Source of the DNA: DAOQAU01 sp964640325
GTDB lineage: Bacteria > Cyanobacteriota > Vampirovibrionia > Gastranaerophilales > Gastranaerophilaceae
DNA: 64,000 nucleotides
Reading direction: 5' to 3'
NCBI GenBank assembly: GCA_964640325.1
Contig: CAZXID010000004.1
Location: 16,686 to 80,685, forward strand
Positions 52,141-61,302 of the stretch are shown piece after piece. Made by a program: the position numbers and the translations under genes. The notes below the pieces were generated by a model. The model made no database searches. It worked only from the letters and a program-made list of their open reading frames with translations, and was not told the origin of the DNA. Each line of letters opens with the position of its first letter. Position 1 is the stretch's first letter.

Positions 52141-52876
52141 TTGGTGTTTGGTATTCATAAATTATGTTTCCAAGTGCCACAGTGGTGGCGGTTTCTGCTT
52201 TTAAAATCATATTTCCCAAAGAAAGCATAGGGATTTTGTTTTGTTTAAAAAATTCAAACTCACTTTGCGAAAAGCCGCCTTCAGGTCCTATTATAACAAG
52301 AATTTTTTCACCTTTTTTAATAGGATTTTTTTTAAAATATTCTTTTAAATTGTATTCTTCTTTTCTTTCGACAAAGGCTAAAATTCTTTCAAATTCTATT
52401 TCTTTAAGCAAGTTTTGAAGATTTTTAAGTTCAAAACATGTCGGAATATCTGCCCTTTCGCACTGCTTTGAAGCCTCACAGGCGATTTTTTGCCATTTGG
52501 GAATTTTTTTATTTATTGTCTCTTTGTTCAAAGCACAATTATCGGTTAAAATCGGATATATGCCGCTTACTCCAAGCTCTGTTGCTTTTTCAATGAGTAA
52601 ATTTTGAGCATCGCTTCGAAGAGGGCTTTGCGCGAGGTAAAGCGCAAAATCCAATTTGCGATTGGATTTTGCGCTAGTTAATATTTTAACTTCAATTAAT
52701 TTTGAAGTTATTTTTTGGATTAATCCTTCGTATTGAATTTGATTTTCGTCAATAAACAAAAGCTTTTCGCCGATTTTTGCCCTGAGCGACTTTGCAATGT
52801 GGTTATAATTATTCTCGTCAAAAATCGTTAAAGTGTCATTTTCTATTGAGTTTGAAGTAATAAAAAAGTGCGGCAA
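52130..52876 (-). CDS. rsmE: 16S rRNA (uracil-1498-N3)-methyltransferase
   Basis: 248 aa. N-terminal PUA-like region, then the SPOUT knot: KATELGVSGIYPILT, CERADIPTC, IGPEGGFSQSEF and LGNMILKAETATT (key GPEGG and LGxxILRxETA). It methylates U1498 in 30S subunits. A perfect palindrome with 15-bp arms (52641-52675) encodes SNRKLDFALYL at the junction between the two domains. Confidence 0.93.
   Translation of the reverse strand: MPHFFITSNSIENDTLTIFDENNYNHIAKSLRAKIGEKLLFIDENQIQYEGLIQKITSKLIEVKILTSAKSNRKLDFALYLAQSPLRSDAQNLLIEKATELGVSGIYPILTDNCALNKETINKKIPKWQKIACEASKQCERADIPTCFELKNLQNLLKEIEFERILAFVERKEEYNLKEYFKKNPIKKGEKILVIIGPEGGFSQSEFEFFKQNKIPMLSLGNMILKAETATTVALGNIIYEYQTPTSC
52641..52675. repeat. 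perfect palindrome inside rsmE
   Basis: 15-bp arms AGCGCAAAATCCAAT / ATTGGATTTTGCGCT around 5 nt. Confidence 0.78.
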
Positions 52877-52911
52877 AATTTAAACCTTTCTACTTTAAAC
52901 GGTGGATATTT

Positions 52912-52925
52912 TATACTTTAGTATA
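52912..52925. promoter_or_regulatory. palindromic site TATACTTTAGTATA upstream of flagellin
   Basis: Palindrome with one mismatched centre, 130 bp before the flagellin start; the half-site TATACTAAAG recurs at 52991-53000 at the putative promoter. Could be an operator or simply A/T-rich sequence. Confidence 0.35.
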
Positions 52926-52995
52926 ATACACTTAAAAACTTTATATAGCAAGACTTTTTGGCAATTTTTGTTTAAAAAAATATTAAAAACTATAC

Positions 52996-53023
52996 TAAAG
53001 TTTGGTTTGTGTAAAATCGATAT
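52996..53023 (+). promoter_or_regulatory. sigma-28-like flagellin promoter
   Basis: TAAAGTTT (52996-53003), an exact match to the sigma-28 (FliA) -35 box, followed by ATCGATAT at 53016-53023 with CGATA as in GCCGATAA. The spacing is one base longer than consensus. It lies 35 bp before the flagellin ATG. Confidence 0.6.
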
Positions 53024-53057
53024 TTGAAGTGTGGAAAAATTATAGGAGAGAAAAATT

Positions 53058-53963
53058 ATGGCAGTTACAATTAACACTAACGTATCTTCATTAGTTGCTC
53101 AGAGCAACTTGTCGAAAAATACGGAAGCTTATCAAAAAGCAATGGAACAAGTTTCTTCGGGATTGAGAATTAACCGTGCAAGCGATGATGCGGCAGGTTT
53201 ATCAATTTCTGAAAGTATTAAAACACAGCTTAACGGCAACCAAAAAGCGATTTCTAACATTGCAAACGGTCAAAACCTTCTAAACGTAGCAGAAGGCGGA
53301 GAAATTACGGTTACAAATCACCTTCAAAGGATTCGTGAACTGTGTGTTCAGGCAGCAAACGAAACTTATACAGCATCAGATAAAGATAATATATTGCAAG
53401 AAATTAAACAAAGGCTAAAAGATATTAACAACATAGCTGATTCCACTACATTTAATGGTGTTAAACTTTTAGACGGTACAAAAACATCTTTGTCATTGCA
53501 AATCGGTGCAAATTCTGACGTAGCGACTAACTCTTTGGATATAGGCCCTGCGTTGACAAATGTTCATATTTCGGTTATAGGCGAACCTATTATTCCTGAC
53601 GGTTCTGATTTAAAGGGAATTATGTTGGATGATCCAAACCAGACTCCTCCGATTGAAACTACAGGTGCAAATTGGTCTACCACTCAAATTAGAGCTTATA
53701 TGAAAAGATTAGATCAGGCTATAACAACTCTTTCATCAAATAGGGCGCTCTTAGGGGCTTATGGTAACAGATTACAGGCAACTTCAAGTAACTTGACGGT
53801 TATGAACCAAAACTTGTCAGAAACAAATTCAAGGATATTAGATGCAGATATAGCATCTTCAAGTTCGGACTTAGTCAAGTACCAGATACTGCAGCAAACA
53901 TCAGCAAGTATCCTGACACAGGCTAACCAACTTCCTTCAATTGCTCTTAAACTTCTACAATAA
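53058..53963 (+). CDS. fliC: flagellin
   Basis: 301 aa. D0/D1 N-terminal part INTNVSSLVAQSNL...QVSSGLRINRASDDAAGLSISE (key SSGLRINxAxDDAAGL) and the matching C-terminal part with DADIASSSSDLVKYQILQQTS. The middle is short (about 70 residues), so this is a compact flagellin that forms the flagellar filament. Good Shine-Dalgarno taggagag. No other flagellar gene in the window; the promoter fits sigma-28 control. Confidence 0.96.
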   Translation: MAVTINTNVSSLVAQSNLSKNTEAYQKAMEQVSSGLRINRASDDAAGLSISESIKTQLNGNQKAISNIANGQNLLNVAEGGEITVTNHLQRIRELCVQAANETYTASDKDNILQEIKQRLKDINNIADSTTFNGVKLLDGTKTSLSLQIGANSDVATNSLDIGPALTNVHISVIGEPIIPDGSDLKGIMLDDPNQTPPIETTGANWSTTQIRAYMKRLDQAITTLSSNRALLGAYGNRLQATSSNLTVMNQNLSETNSRILDADIASSSSDLVKYQILQQTSASILTQANQLPSIALKLLQ

Positions 53964-53979
53964 TAAAAAGACTATAGGT

Positions 53980-54033
53980 CGAGATTCTCTCCGCGCCGGC
54001 TCTTTAAAAAGAGCCGGCGTAATCTCGTTTTAT
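53980..54033 (+). terminator. flagellin terminator
   Basis: GCCGGCTCTTT / AAAGAGCCGGC within a longer stem GAGATT...AATCTC, then GTTTTAT. Confidence 0.85.
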
Positions 54034-54064
54034 ATTTAAAAAGAATAAAGCGTAAATATATAAA

Positions 54065-54092
54065 GCGGCGAGGGATTTTAATCCCTCGCCGC
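54065..54092 (-). terminator. hairpin terminator
   Basis: GCGGCGAGGGATT / AATCCCTCGCCGC with 2-nt loop between flagellin and the convergent R3H ATPase gene. Confidence 0.7.
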
Positions 54093-54122
54093 ACACAATA
54101 CGTACCTACACACTGATTATTT

Positions 54123-55736
54123 TTAACTTACATTTTTTTTGTCAAAATCTTTTCCGCCCACTATTTTTAAATGTCTTTGTTCACCTTCACCTATGCTTTG
54201 GCTTGCAAGGTTGTGTTGTTCTACAAGCTCGTGCTGGAGTTTTCTTATTTGCTGATTTTGGGGCGTAAGTTCTATGTGTTCTGCACCTTCAAGAATTTTT
54301 GCAATGGCTGCTTTTGCTTCATCAAGTGCCCTTTCGGCCTCGTCATAATAGCCTTGAAGTGTTTCAGTGGTGGTTTCCTGATGAATTCCTAAAGCCTCTT
54401 TTATTACTTTTTGAATTTGTGCCATAGAATTTGTTTTTACGTAAAAGACCTGTATTCTGTAATCATTTGCTGTGCTTAAGACTTTGGCTCCGCCTTTGGC
54501 AAAATTTTTATGGGCAAGCACAATATCTGCATCTTCTACGTTTCTTGTAATTTCCGCGTTAAGGTCAAGTCTTTCGATAACTTTTTCTACTATACTTCTT
54601 GAAACCGCATAGATATAAATTTTCTTGAAATTTTTAACCTCTTTTACATAATTTTGTCTTGAAAAGCTAAATTTCAAACTGTCTTCAGCATGAGGCAAAG
54701 TTTTCTCTTCAAGTTGAGAAATTTTATTTGAAATCGTTTCAGAAGATTTTTCGCTGTAATTTTGATCAACTTTTCTTATTTCAGGTCTTATCGGCCAGCC
54801 TCTAAGTATATAATCAACCGCCTCAGAAGCATCTTTATAAACCGCAAGAGTATTTCTGTCAATAATTTCGATTACTATATCAAAAGTGGGCTGTTTTTCT
54901 CTTTCAAGAACCGTTTTTTGGCTTCCTCTGCGTTTTGCCTCATCATCTCCCAATGTAACCGATTGGATTGAACCTACCAAATCCGATAATGTCGGGTTTT
55001 TGATAAGGTTCTCCAAGCTGTTTCCGTGAGCCGTTGCAATCAGCATAACTCCGCGCTCTGCAATTGTTCTTGCAGCTTGTGCCTCTGCTTCTGTTCCTAT
55101 CTCGTCAACTACTATAACTTCAGGGGTGTGGTTTTCCACCGCTTCAATCATAATATCTTTTTGGAATTCGGGTTGTCTGACCTGCATTCTGCGTGCTTTT
55201 CCTATTGCAGGGTGTGGGTAATCGCCATCGCCTGCAATCTCGTTTGAAGTATCGACAACTATAACCCTTTTGCCTATTTCATCTGCCATAAGGCGTGAAA
55301 TTTCTCTTAATTTGGTGGTTTTTCCAACGCCTGGTCGCCCGAGGAATAAAATACTTTTTCCTTGAGTTACAAAATCCTTTATACATGAAATTGTCCCCGT
55401 TACTACTCTGCCTATCCTGCAAGTAAGACCGATTATTTTTCCCTGACGGTTTCTTATTGCGCTTATCCTGTGGAGTGTTCCGGGGATTCCTGAACGATTA
55501 TCGGAAGTAAATTCCTGTACCCTTTGAGTTATATAATTAATGTCCTCATCCGTTATCGGCTCAACGCCAAGAGACTCAATCCTTCCCCCCGAGTGTCGGA
55601 CTTCCGGTAAACGGCTTATGTCCAGCACTATTTCTATTACATCATCCATGTTTTCATAAGTTATGTGCTTTGTTATTTTTTTAGGCAGAATTTCAATTAA
55701 TCTATCCAGATCATTGTGAAATTGCACGTCTGTCAT
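54123..55736 (-). CDS. Ycf45-like AAA ATPase with R3H-type C-terminus
   Basis: 537 aa. Walker A GRPGVGKT at 133-140; Walker B-like VIVVDEIGTEAEAQA; conserved HPAIGKARRMQVRQP, ATAHGNSLENLI and LGDDEAKRRGSQKTVLERE. The C-terminal region (about 370-520) fits the R3H nucleic-acid-binding tail of Ycf45 proteins. This type is characteristic of cyanobacteria and plastids, with relatives such as SpoIIIAA in Firmicutes. Role in the cell unknown; likely acts on nucleic acids. Shine-Dalgarno is weak. Confidence 0.86.
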   Translation of the reverse strand: MTDVQFHNDLDRLIEILPKKITKHITYENMDDVIEIVLDISRLPEVRHSGGRIESLGVEPITDEDINYITQRVQEFTSDNRSGIPGTLHRISAIRNRQGKIIGLTCRIGRVVTGTISCIKDFVTQGKSILFLGRPGVGKTTKLREISRLMADEIGKRVIVVDTSNEIAGDGDYPHPAIGKARRMQVRQPEFQKDIMIEAVENHTPEVIVVDEIGTEAEAQAARTIAERGVMLIATAHGNSLENLIKNPTLSDLVGSIQSVTLGDDEAKRRGSQKTVLEREKQPTFDIVIEIIDRNTLAVYKDASEAVDYILRGWPIRPEIRKVDQNYSEKSSETISNKISQLEEKTLPHAEDSLKFSFSRQNYVKEVKNFKKIYIYAVSRSIVEKVIERLDLNAEITRNVEDADIVLAHKNFAKGGAKVLSTANDYRIQVFYVKTNSMAQIQKVIKEALGIHQETTTETLQGYYDEAERALDEAKAAIAKILEGAEHIELTPQNQQIRKLQHELVEQHNLASQSIGEGEQRHLKIVGGKDFDKKNVS

Positions 55737-55998
55737 ATATTAGCCAACCTTTCGCTTAAGGGCTGCTTAAATCTATCGATTTGTCACTTGTACAATTATT
55801 CTACTAACATTATACCACTTTTTCAAATTATTAACTCCTCTTGTAATATGAATAAAGGAGTAATTGTTACATATCTTTATAAAAACAACATAGCTAAAAG
55901 TGTTTATGTGACACGATTTCGGCGATTTTTGATTTAGGAAAATTTGCTCAAATTGTTGTTTTATGCTAAAATGTTCTTGTAACTCAAGAGATTTTATA

Positions 55999-56718
55999 AT
56001 GCCAAAGACAAGAAAAATATGTTTGCTGATTGCAACATTTATACTTTTTTCTTGCCCTACAGCGGGTGTATTTGCCCAGCAAACAATAATTAACGTGCCT
56101 TCATCAGAAGTTTTGCCTTTTGGCGATATTATTTTAAAAGAATCAACCAGAGTAATGCCCGATGATTTCGTAAGGCTCACTCCTACTGTTATTTTTGGTT
56201 TGGGGAAGGGATTTGAACTTGCAACGGGCGTGGGAACAACTTTGGGTGATGAAACAGTAGTCAGAGGCGATATTGCGCTTAAAAAAGTTTTTATTATCAA
56301 AGGTGCAACCCGTTTTACCGTAGGTGCAAGAGTAAGCCCTTATTTTAATCAAAGTTCAGAGCCTGATAGTTTTATATTTTCGCATTTTTCGCACAGGATT
56401 AAAAAAACCAAAACCACTCTCACAGCAGGGATGTATGTTGGAAGCAGGCAAGAAATTACTCCTTCAAAAACAGGGGTTTTGTTGGGGCTAGATCAGGTAA
56501 TTGTACCAAATAAATTAAGGCTTGCAGTTGATTATATTTCAGGCGATGAAACAATGTCTGTTTTTGCAACGGGTTTAAAGTACAGACCGATTCCCACTTT
56601 ATCAATAAACAGTGCTGTTTTAATTTTCCCGAGAGATGAAGACAGGGTGGCTTTTAATGTTTCTATATCAAAATTTTTATCAATAAAAGACTTTTTACAA
56701 AAAAAGGAGGGTTTATAA
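55999..56718 (+). CDS. exported beta-barrel-like protein
   Basis: 239 aa from the ATG at 55999. Signal peptide at 1-27 (basic start, ICLLIATFILFSCPTAGVFA, cleavage after AGVFA). The mature part alternates polar and hydrophobic residues with many short strands, ending in aromatic-poor FNVSISKFL. It could be a small outer-membrane barrel. No known family recognised. It lies next to a secreted pentapeptide-repeat gene with no spacer, so the two are probably one operon. Confidence 0.62.
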   Translation: MPKTRKICLLIATFILFSCPTAGVFAQQTIINVPSSEVLPFGDIILKESTRVMPDDFVRLTPTVIFGLGKGFELATGVGTTLGDETVVRGDIALKKVFIIKGATRFTVGARVSPYFNQSSEPDSFIFSHFSHRIKKTKTTLTAGMYVGSRQEITPSKTGVLLGLDQVIVPNKLRLAVDYISGDETMSVFATGLKYRPIPTLSINSAVLIFPRDEDRVAFNVSISKFLSIKDFLQKKEGL

Positions 56719-57168
56719 ATGCGTAAAATTATTTTAGTTATTGTATCGGTTATTTTATCGGTTGTTTTTGCGGGTATGGTGCTTGCAAAAAAGACTTCCG
56801 ACTTTTGTCAGGCAGATTATGATAAAGTTATCAAAGGAGAAAAAAGTCTTATCGGTGCGCAGCTTGAAAGGGCAAATTTTAAAGAAATGAATTTGCAAGG
56901 TATTAATTTTAGCAGGGCAGATTTAGAAAAAGCCAATTTTGAAGGCGCAAATTTAACGGGAAGTATTTTTAACGGTGCCGATCTTGAAGAAGCATCTTTT
57001 GCAGGAGCGAATTTAACTAATGTTTCTTTCATCGAGGCTGACCTTGAAGGCGCTGTCTTAAAAGGGGCTAAAATTACAGGTGCAAACTTTAAAAAAGCCG
57101 AGCTTGAATATGCGACCTGGATTGACGGTAAAGTCTGCGCAGAAGGCTCTATCGGTGGTTGTTGGTAA
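56719..57168 (+). CDS. secreted pentapeptide-repeat protein
   Basis: 149 aa. N-terminal signal peptide (IILVIVSVILSVVFAGMVLA), then about 12 tandem pentapeptides of A(D/N)LxG type forming a right-handed beta-helix. Two Cys near the C-terminus (CAEGSIGGCW). Such coils usually act as scaffolds; target unknown. Starts directly at the end of the beta-barrel-like gene, with aaggaggg upstream of the ATG. A hairpin terminator follows. Confidence 0.85.
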   Translation: MRKIILVIVSVILSVVFAGMVLAKKTSDFCQADYDKVIKGEKSLIGAQLERANFKEMNLQGINFSRADLEKANFEGANLTGSIFNGADLEEASFAGANLTNVSFIEADLEGAVLKGAKITGANFKKAELEYATWIDGKVCAEGSIGGCW

Positions 57169-57176
57169 AATTTACC

Positions 57177-57212
57177 TAAAACGGGCGCAAATTTTTTTGT
57201 GCCCGTTTTTTA
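57177..57212 (+). terminator. Rho-independent terminator
   Basis: AAAACGGGC / GCCCGTTTTTT with A/T-rich loop after the pentapeptide gene; the next start follows within 5 bp. Confidence 0.75.
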
Positions 57213-57216
57213 TATA

Positions 57217-57885
57217 AACATGAGAAATAATGTTTCAAATATAAGTTTTAAATCGAGGTTTGTTTTTGTACCCCACAATACTTACAAAAGGCTGGTGCAT
57301 TCGGCTGAAACTCTTGTTGTTAAAGAAATGAGCGGGGTTCATGAAGTTAAAAAAATAAGTCAAAGGGCGGCTACAGATACAATTATGTCTTGCGTTGCAG
57401 GAATATGCACGGATTTAAACGAAAAAATCAGCTATATTTTCCATTTTTTCCCTCATGAAATTTTTTCATACGAAAATTACTATTTAACTAAAAATCTGGA
57501 AGCAGCACTTAAAAAATTTTCAAAGACTTCAGACTCAAAGGGATTTTTAATTGGCGGGGAAGCGGATAATCAATTCAGCAAAAGGCTTATAAAATTATTG
57601 GCAAAACCGTTTAAAGGTAAAGAAGAAAATTTTACTGTATTTTTATCTCAAGAGGATAATGCAATAACATCAAGAAGCGCATTTTTTTATGATAAATCAA
57701 AAGATACATGTTTTGTCAATGTCATTAAAAGAGATATTAAAAGCCGCCAATATCAAAATGTGCTCACATTAGATGAAATTTTAAACAGTTTTAGGCATAT
57801 AAGCGTTTCTGCTGATGATGAAGTTTTTGTTCTTGGCAAAAGAGTGCCAAACGAGGTTTTTGACCAAAGAAAAATACGGAATTAA
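57217..57885 (+). CDS. lineage-specific protein with SFKS motif
   Basis: 222 aa from the ATG at 57217 (the frame opens 6 codons earlier inside the terminator). Not recognised. MRNNVSNISFKSRFVFVPHNTYKRL at the start resembles NFKGYHVSRKNLK in the MQIQ proteins at 16556-17359. The middle has aromatic-rich helices and a GFLIGGEADNQFS turn. No signal peptide. No obvious Shine-Dalgarno. Confidence 0.5.
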   Translation, partial: NMRNNVSNISFKSRFVFVPHNTYKRLVHSAETLVVKEMSGVHEVKKISQRAATDTIMSCVAGICTDLNEKISYIFHFFPHEIFSYENYYLTKNLEAALKKFSKTSDSKGFLIGGEADNQFSKRLIKLLAKPFKGKEENFTVFLSQEDNAITSRSAFFYDKSKDTCFVNVIKRDIKSRQYQNVLTLDEILNSFRHISVSADDEVFVLGKRVPNEVFDQRKIRN

Positions 57886-57890
57886 AAAAT

Positions 57891-58349
57891 TTAAACCAAT
57901 TGCGGCTCAGCTTCAAGTTCTTTTCTTATATCTTCGACTGAAACCTTTAGTATCGGTGAATTTTCGTCTTTTCTGAGATAAACTTCTTTAATTCCTGATT
58001 GAACGATAAATCTTTTGCAAAGAATGCAGATGAAATCATGTCCCCAGATATACATTGTGGAACCCATGCATCGATCTTGTCCTGCCTGAATTATGGCATT
58101 TTGCTCTGCATGGATTGAACGGCAGGTTTCATAGCGAGTTCCTGAAGGAATATTGTTTTTAATTCTGAAACATTCACCTCTTTCCAAGCAGGATTCAACT
58201 TTTGAGGGTGTTCCATTATAGCCGGTTGCTTTTATTTTTTTGTCATCACCTACAATTACAGCACCAACTTGCGCTCTTATGCAGTTTGAACGTGACGCGC
58301 AGGTTTTTGCCAAATCCAAAAAATATTCTATCCAAGGTTTTATGCCCAT
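57891..58349 (-). CDS. deoxycytidylate deaminase family protein
   Basis: 152 aa. Zinc-binding HAE with His80 and catalytic Glu82 in IHAEQNAII, and Cys108/Cys111 in FICILC; the TGYNGTPSK substrate loop and CFRIKNNIPSG segment match dCMP deaminases. It turns dCMP into dUMP for dTMP synthesis. The usual Pro before the first Cys is Ile. ComE-operon deaminases are relatives. Shine-Dalgarno gagga. Confidence 0.9.
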   Translation of the reverse strand: MGIKPWIEYFLDLAKTCASRSNCIRAQVGAVIVGDDKKIKATGYNGTPSKVESCLERGECFRIKNNIPSGTRYETCRSIHAEQNAIIQAGQDRCMGSTMYIWGHDFICILCKRFIVQSGIKEVYLRKDENSPILKVSVEDIRKELEAEPQLV

Positions 58350-58437
58350 ATCTTAAATCCTCTTTTCTTACATTTTAGCATAAAATTTTTTATGCTAAAA
58401 TTTAGTATAAAGATAAGAATATTTGAGGAGAGTAAAG

Positions 58438-60933
58438 ATGAAGGAAAGTTATTTCCCGCAGGAAATAGAAAAAAAATTACAACAGAAATGGGACGAGGGT
58501 AAATGTTTTGCAACTCCTACAGCTAGTGACAAGCCTAAATATTATGCCCTTTCGATGTTTCCGTATCCTTCAGGCAGGCTTCACATGGGGCATGTCAGAA
58601 ATTATACCATAACAGATGTAATTGCTCGCTTTAAAAAAGCTCAAGGATTCAATGTCCTGCACCCTATCGGATGGGACAGTTTCGGGCTTCCCGCAGAAAA
58701 CGCCGCTATGCAAAAAGGCGCAAACCCCGCACAATGGACCGATGAAAATATTGAATATATGACAAAACAGCTTAAAATGCTCGGGCTTTCTTACGATTGG
58801 GACAGAGAAGTCACCACTTGCAAACCCGATTATTACAAGTGGACTCAGTGGCTGTTCTTACAATTTTTTAAACACGGATTGGCTTATAAAAAAGAAGCCG
58901 CAGTCAACTGGTGCGAGAAATGTGCAACAGTGCTTGCAAACGAACAGGTAATAGACGGCAAATGCTGGCGTTGTGATGAAGTTGTCACCAAGAAAAATTT
59001 ATCCCAGTGGTTTTTAAAAATTACAGACTACGCAGAGCAGCTTTTAACTGATTTAGATAAACTCGACGGCTGGGGCGAAAACGTCAAAACCATGCAGTCA
59101 AACTGGATTGGCAAATCAACAGGTGCGATTTTAAAATTCAAAGTCGTAGAATATGATATGGAAATTCCTGTCTATACAACACGTCCAGATACGGCTTTGG
59201 GCATAACTTATCTTGTAGTAGCCCCCGAATACAAAGACATCGAAGCACTAACCATGCCTGAATACAAGGCAGAAGTTGAAAAATACCGCGAAAATGCTCG
59301 TAAAATGACGGAAATAGAAAGGCTTTCTACAGAAAGAATTAAAACAGGCGTTGCCTTGGGGACTCACTGTATAAATCCTTTTACGGGCGAAAAATTCCCG
59401 CTGTGGACTGCGGATTATGCGCTTGCCGAATATGGTACAGGAGCGGTAATGGCGGTTCCTGCGCATGACGAACGCGACTTTGAATTTGCAAAAAAATACA
59501 ATTTGTCGATTAAAGAAGTTATTATACCCTCGCCCCTTGAGGTAGAGGGTGGGCGAAGCCCGGGTGAGGGGTTAACCCAAGCATACACCGAATCTGGTAT
59601 AATGGTAAACTGTGGCGAATATGATGGGCTGCAAAACGAAGAATTTAAAAAAATAATTACCCAAAAAGCCGTTGAAGGTGGGTTTGGCGAATTTAAAACC
59701 CAATACCGCTTAAGAGATTGGCTGATTTCGCGTCAACGTTACTGGGGTGCGCCTATTCCTGTTGTATATTGTGATAAGTGCGGAGTTCAAGCTATAAATG
59801 AGGGCGATTTGCCCGTTTTATTGCCTGAAGATGTGGATTTCAGCGTTACTGGCAAATCGCCCATACTGACTTCAAAAACGTTTATTGATACAAAATGCCC
59901 TTGCTGCGGCGGAGCTGCCAAGCGCGAAACAGACACCATGGACACTTTTGTTTGCTCAAGCTGGTATTATCTGCGCTACGCTGACCCCAAAAACATTAAT
60001 AAATGTTTTGACAAAAACATTGTGGATTCGTGGCTTCCCGTTGATCAGTATGTCGGTGGAATTGAGCATGCCATCTTGCACCTTTTATATTCAAGATTTT
60101 TCACAAAAGCAATGCGTGATATGGGACTTTTGAGCTTTGACGAGCCTTTCAAAAATCTTTTAACTCAAGGTATGGTGTTAAAAGACGGCTCAAAAATGTC
60201 CAAATCAAAAGGAAACACGGTTGATCCCGATGAGATTTTTGAAAATTACGGGGCTGATACGGCAAGACTTTTTATACTTTCGGATTCGCCTCCCGCAAGA
60301 GATTTTGACTGGTCAGATGCCGGTGTCGAAGGCTGTTATAAATTTTTAAACCGCGTTTGGCGATTAGTTTCAACCAATCAGGATAAAATTATTTTTGATT
60401 ATAAATTAAGTGAAAATTTATCAAAAGAAAACGATGATTTGGTAAGATTTACGCATATTATGATTAAAGGTATTACAAACGATATTCAAAACGAGTTTCA
60501 ATTTAATACTGTAATTTCTAAATACCGTGAGCTTACAAATGCAATATATGATTATTTAGGCAGGAAAAAAGATTTTTTAGAAGAAGACAAAAACGTATTC
60601 AGCTTCGCGGTTTTGACATTGATGAAACTTATGTCGCCTGTTGCAGTGCACTTAACCGAAGAAATTTGGACCTCATTGGGCGCTAAAACCTCTATCCATG
60701 ATGAAAAATGGTGCGCTTGGGATGAAAATTTAGCCAAAACAAGTTCAATTACGCTTGTTGTTCAGGTAAACGGCAAGGTTAGAGACAAAGTTGAAGTGGC
60801 ACAAGACTTATCGCAGGAAGAAATGCAGCAAATTGCACTAAATTGCCAAAAGGCAAAAGAATTTACCCAAGACAAAGAGATTGTAAAAGTGATTGTCGTT
60901 CCCAAGAAATTGGTTAATATTGTGGTGAAATAA
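58438..60933 (+). CDS. leuS: leucyl-tRNA synthetase
   Basis: 831 aa from the ATG at 58438 (gaggaga upstream). HMGH at 49-52, KMSKS at 586-590, the WCEKC zinc knuckle, the CP1 editing domain with GTGAVMAVPAHDERD, and the C-terminal anticodon domain. It charges tRNA-Leu in the cytoplasm. A 19-residue stretch (IPSPLEVEGGRSPGEGL plus two) in the editing domain is encoded by a GC-rich palindromic repeat at 59527-59576. Confidence 0.97.
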   Translation: MKESYFPQEIEKKLQQKWDEGKCFATPTASDKPKYYALSMFPYPSGRLHMGHVRNYTITDVIARFKKAQGFNVLHPIGWDSFGLPAENAAMQKGANPAQWTDENIEYMTKQLKMLGLSYDWDREVTTCKPDYYKWTQWLFLQFFKHGLAYKKEAAVNWCEKCATVLANEQVIDGKCWRCDEVVTKKNLSQWFLKITDYAEQLLTDLDKLDGWGENVKTMQSNWIGKSTGAILKFKVVEYDMEIPVYTTRPDTALGITYLVVAPEYKDIEALTMPEYKAEVEKYRENARKMTEIERLSTERIKTGVALGTHCINPFTGEKFPLWTADYALAEYGTGAVMAVPAHDERDFEFAKKYNLSIKEVIIPSPLEVEGGRSPGEGLTQAYTESGIMVNCGEYDGLQNEEFKKIITQKAVEGGFGEFKTQYRLRDWLISRQRYWGAPIPVVYCDKCGVQAINEGDLPVLLPEDVDFSVTGKSPILTSKTFIDTKCPCCGGAAKRETDTMDTFVCSSWYYLRYADPKNINKCFDKNIVDSWLPVDQYVGGIEHAILHLLYSRFFTKAMRDMGLLSFDEPFKNLLTQGMVLKDGSKMSKSKGNTVDPDEIFENYGADTARLFILSDSPPARDFDWSDAGVEGCYKFLNRVWRLVSTNQDKIIFDYKLSENLSKENDDLVRFTHIMIKGITNDIQNEFQFNTVISKYRELTNAIYDYLGRKKDFLEEDKNVFSFAVLTLMKLMSPVAVHLTEEIWTSLGAKTSIHDEKWCAWDENLAKTSSITLVVQVNGKVRDKVEVAQDLSQEEMQQIALNCQKAKEFTQDKEIVKVIVVPKKLVNIVVK
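59527..59576. repeat. palindromic repeat inside leuS
   Basis: CCCTCGCCC ... GGGTGAGGG outer arms with one mismatch and inner GGGCgaaGCCC. GC content is far above the surrounding gene. Confidence 0.72.
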
Positions 60934-61302
60934 GATTTTTCTTGTTACTTTCTTCTTTTTTATATAATTTTCTTTAGGTACTTTTTGATGGCAAAAAGTA
61001 CCACAAAAAGCCACCCCTGCTACTCGTTTTTAAATTTGAGTACGGCTCATTTCATTGAAAATTTCAAACTTACTTCGTTCAGACAGTGAAATTTTCAGGC
61101 ATTTCATTTCGCCTACTCAAACTAAAAGAACTCACTAAAGGGGGTAATTTTATTCAATTGATGAGTTTGCTCATCAATTGAACAGTGCTTTATGCGTCGG
61201 CAAAGCCGACGCTGTGCCCCACAGGGAAAAGAGTGATTTTTCTTTCTTGGTTACTTCTTTCTTTTTTCGTCGATATAAAAAAGAAAGAAGTAACAATATT
61301 AT
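60934..61302. repeat. gene-free composite repeat region
   Basis: 370 bp with no gene. Contains perfect hairpin TTCAATTGATGAG / CTCATCAATTGAA (about 61154-61183), GTCGGCaaaGCCGAC near 61197, and TTACTTCTTTCTTTTTT with its complement (about 61251-61293). A 'cttgttactttcttcttttt' motif at 60951 echoes the right-hand hairpin, so it looks like a MITE-type or composite element. Confidence 0.6.
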
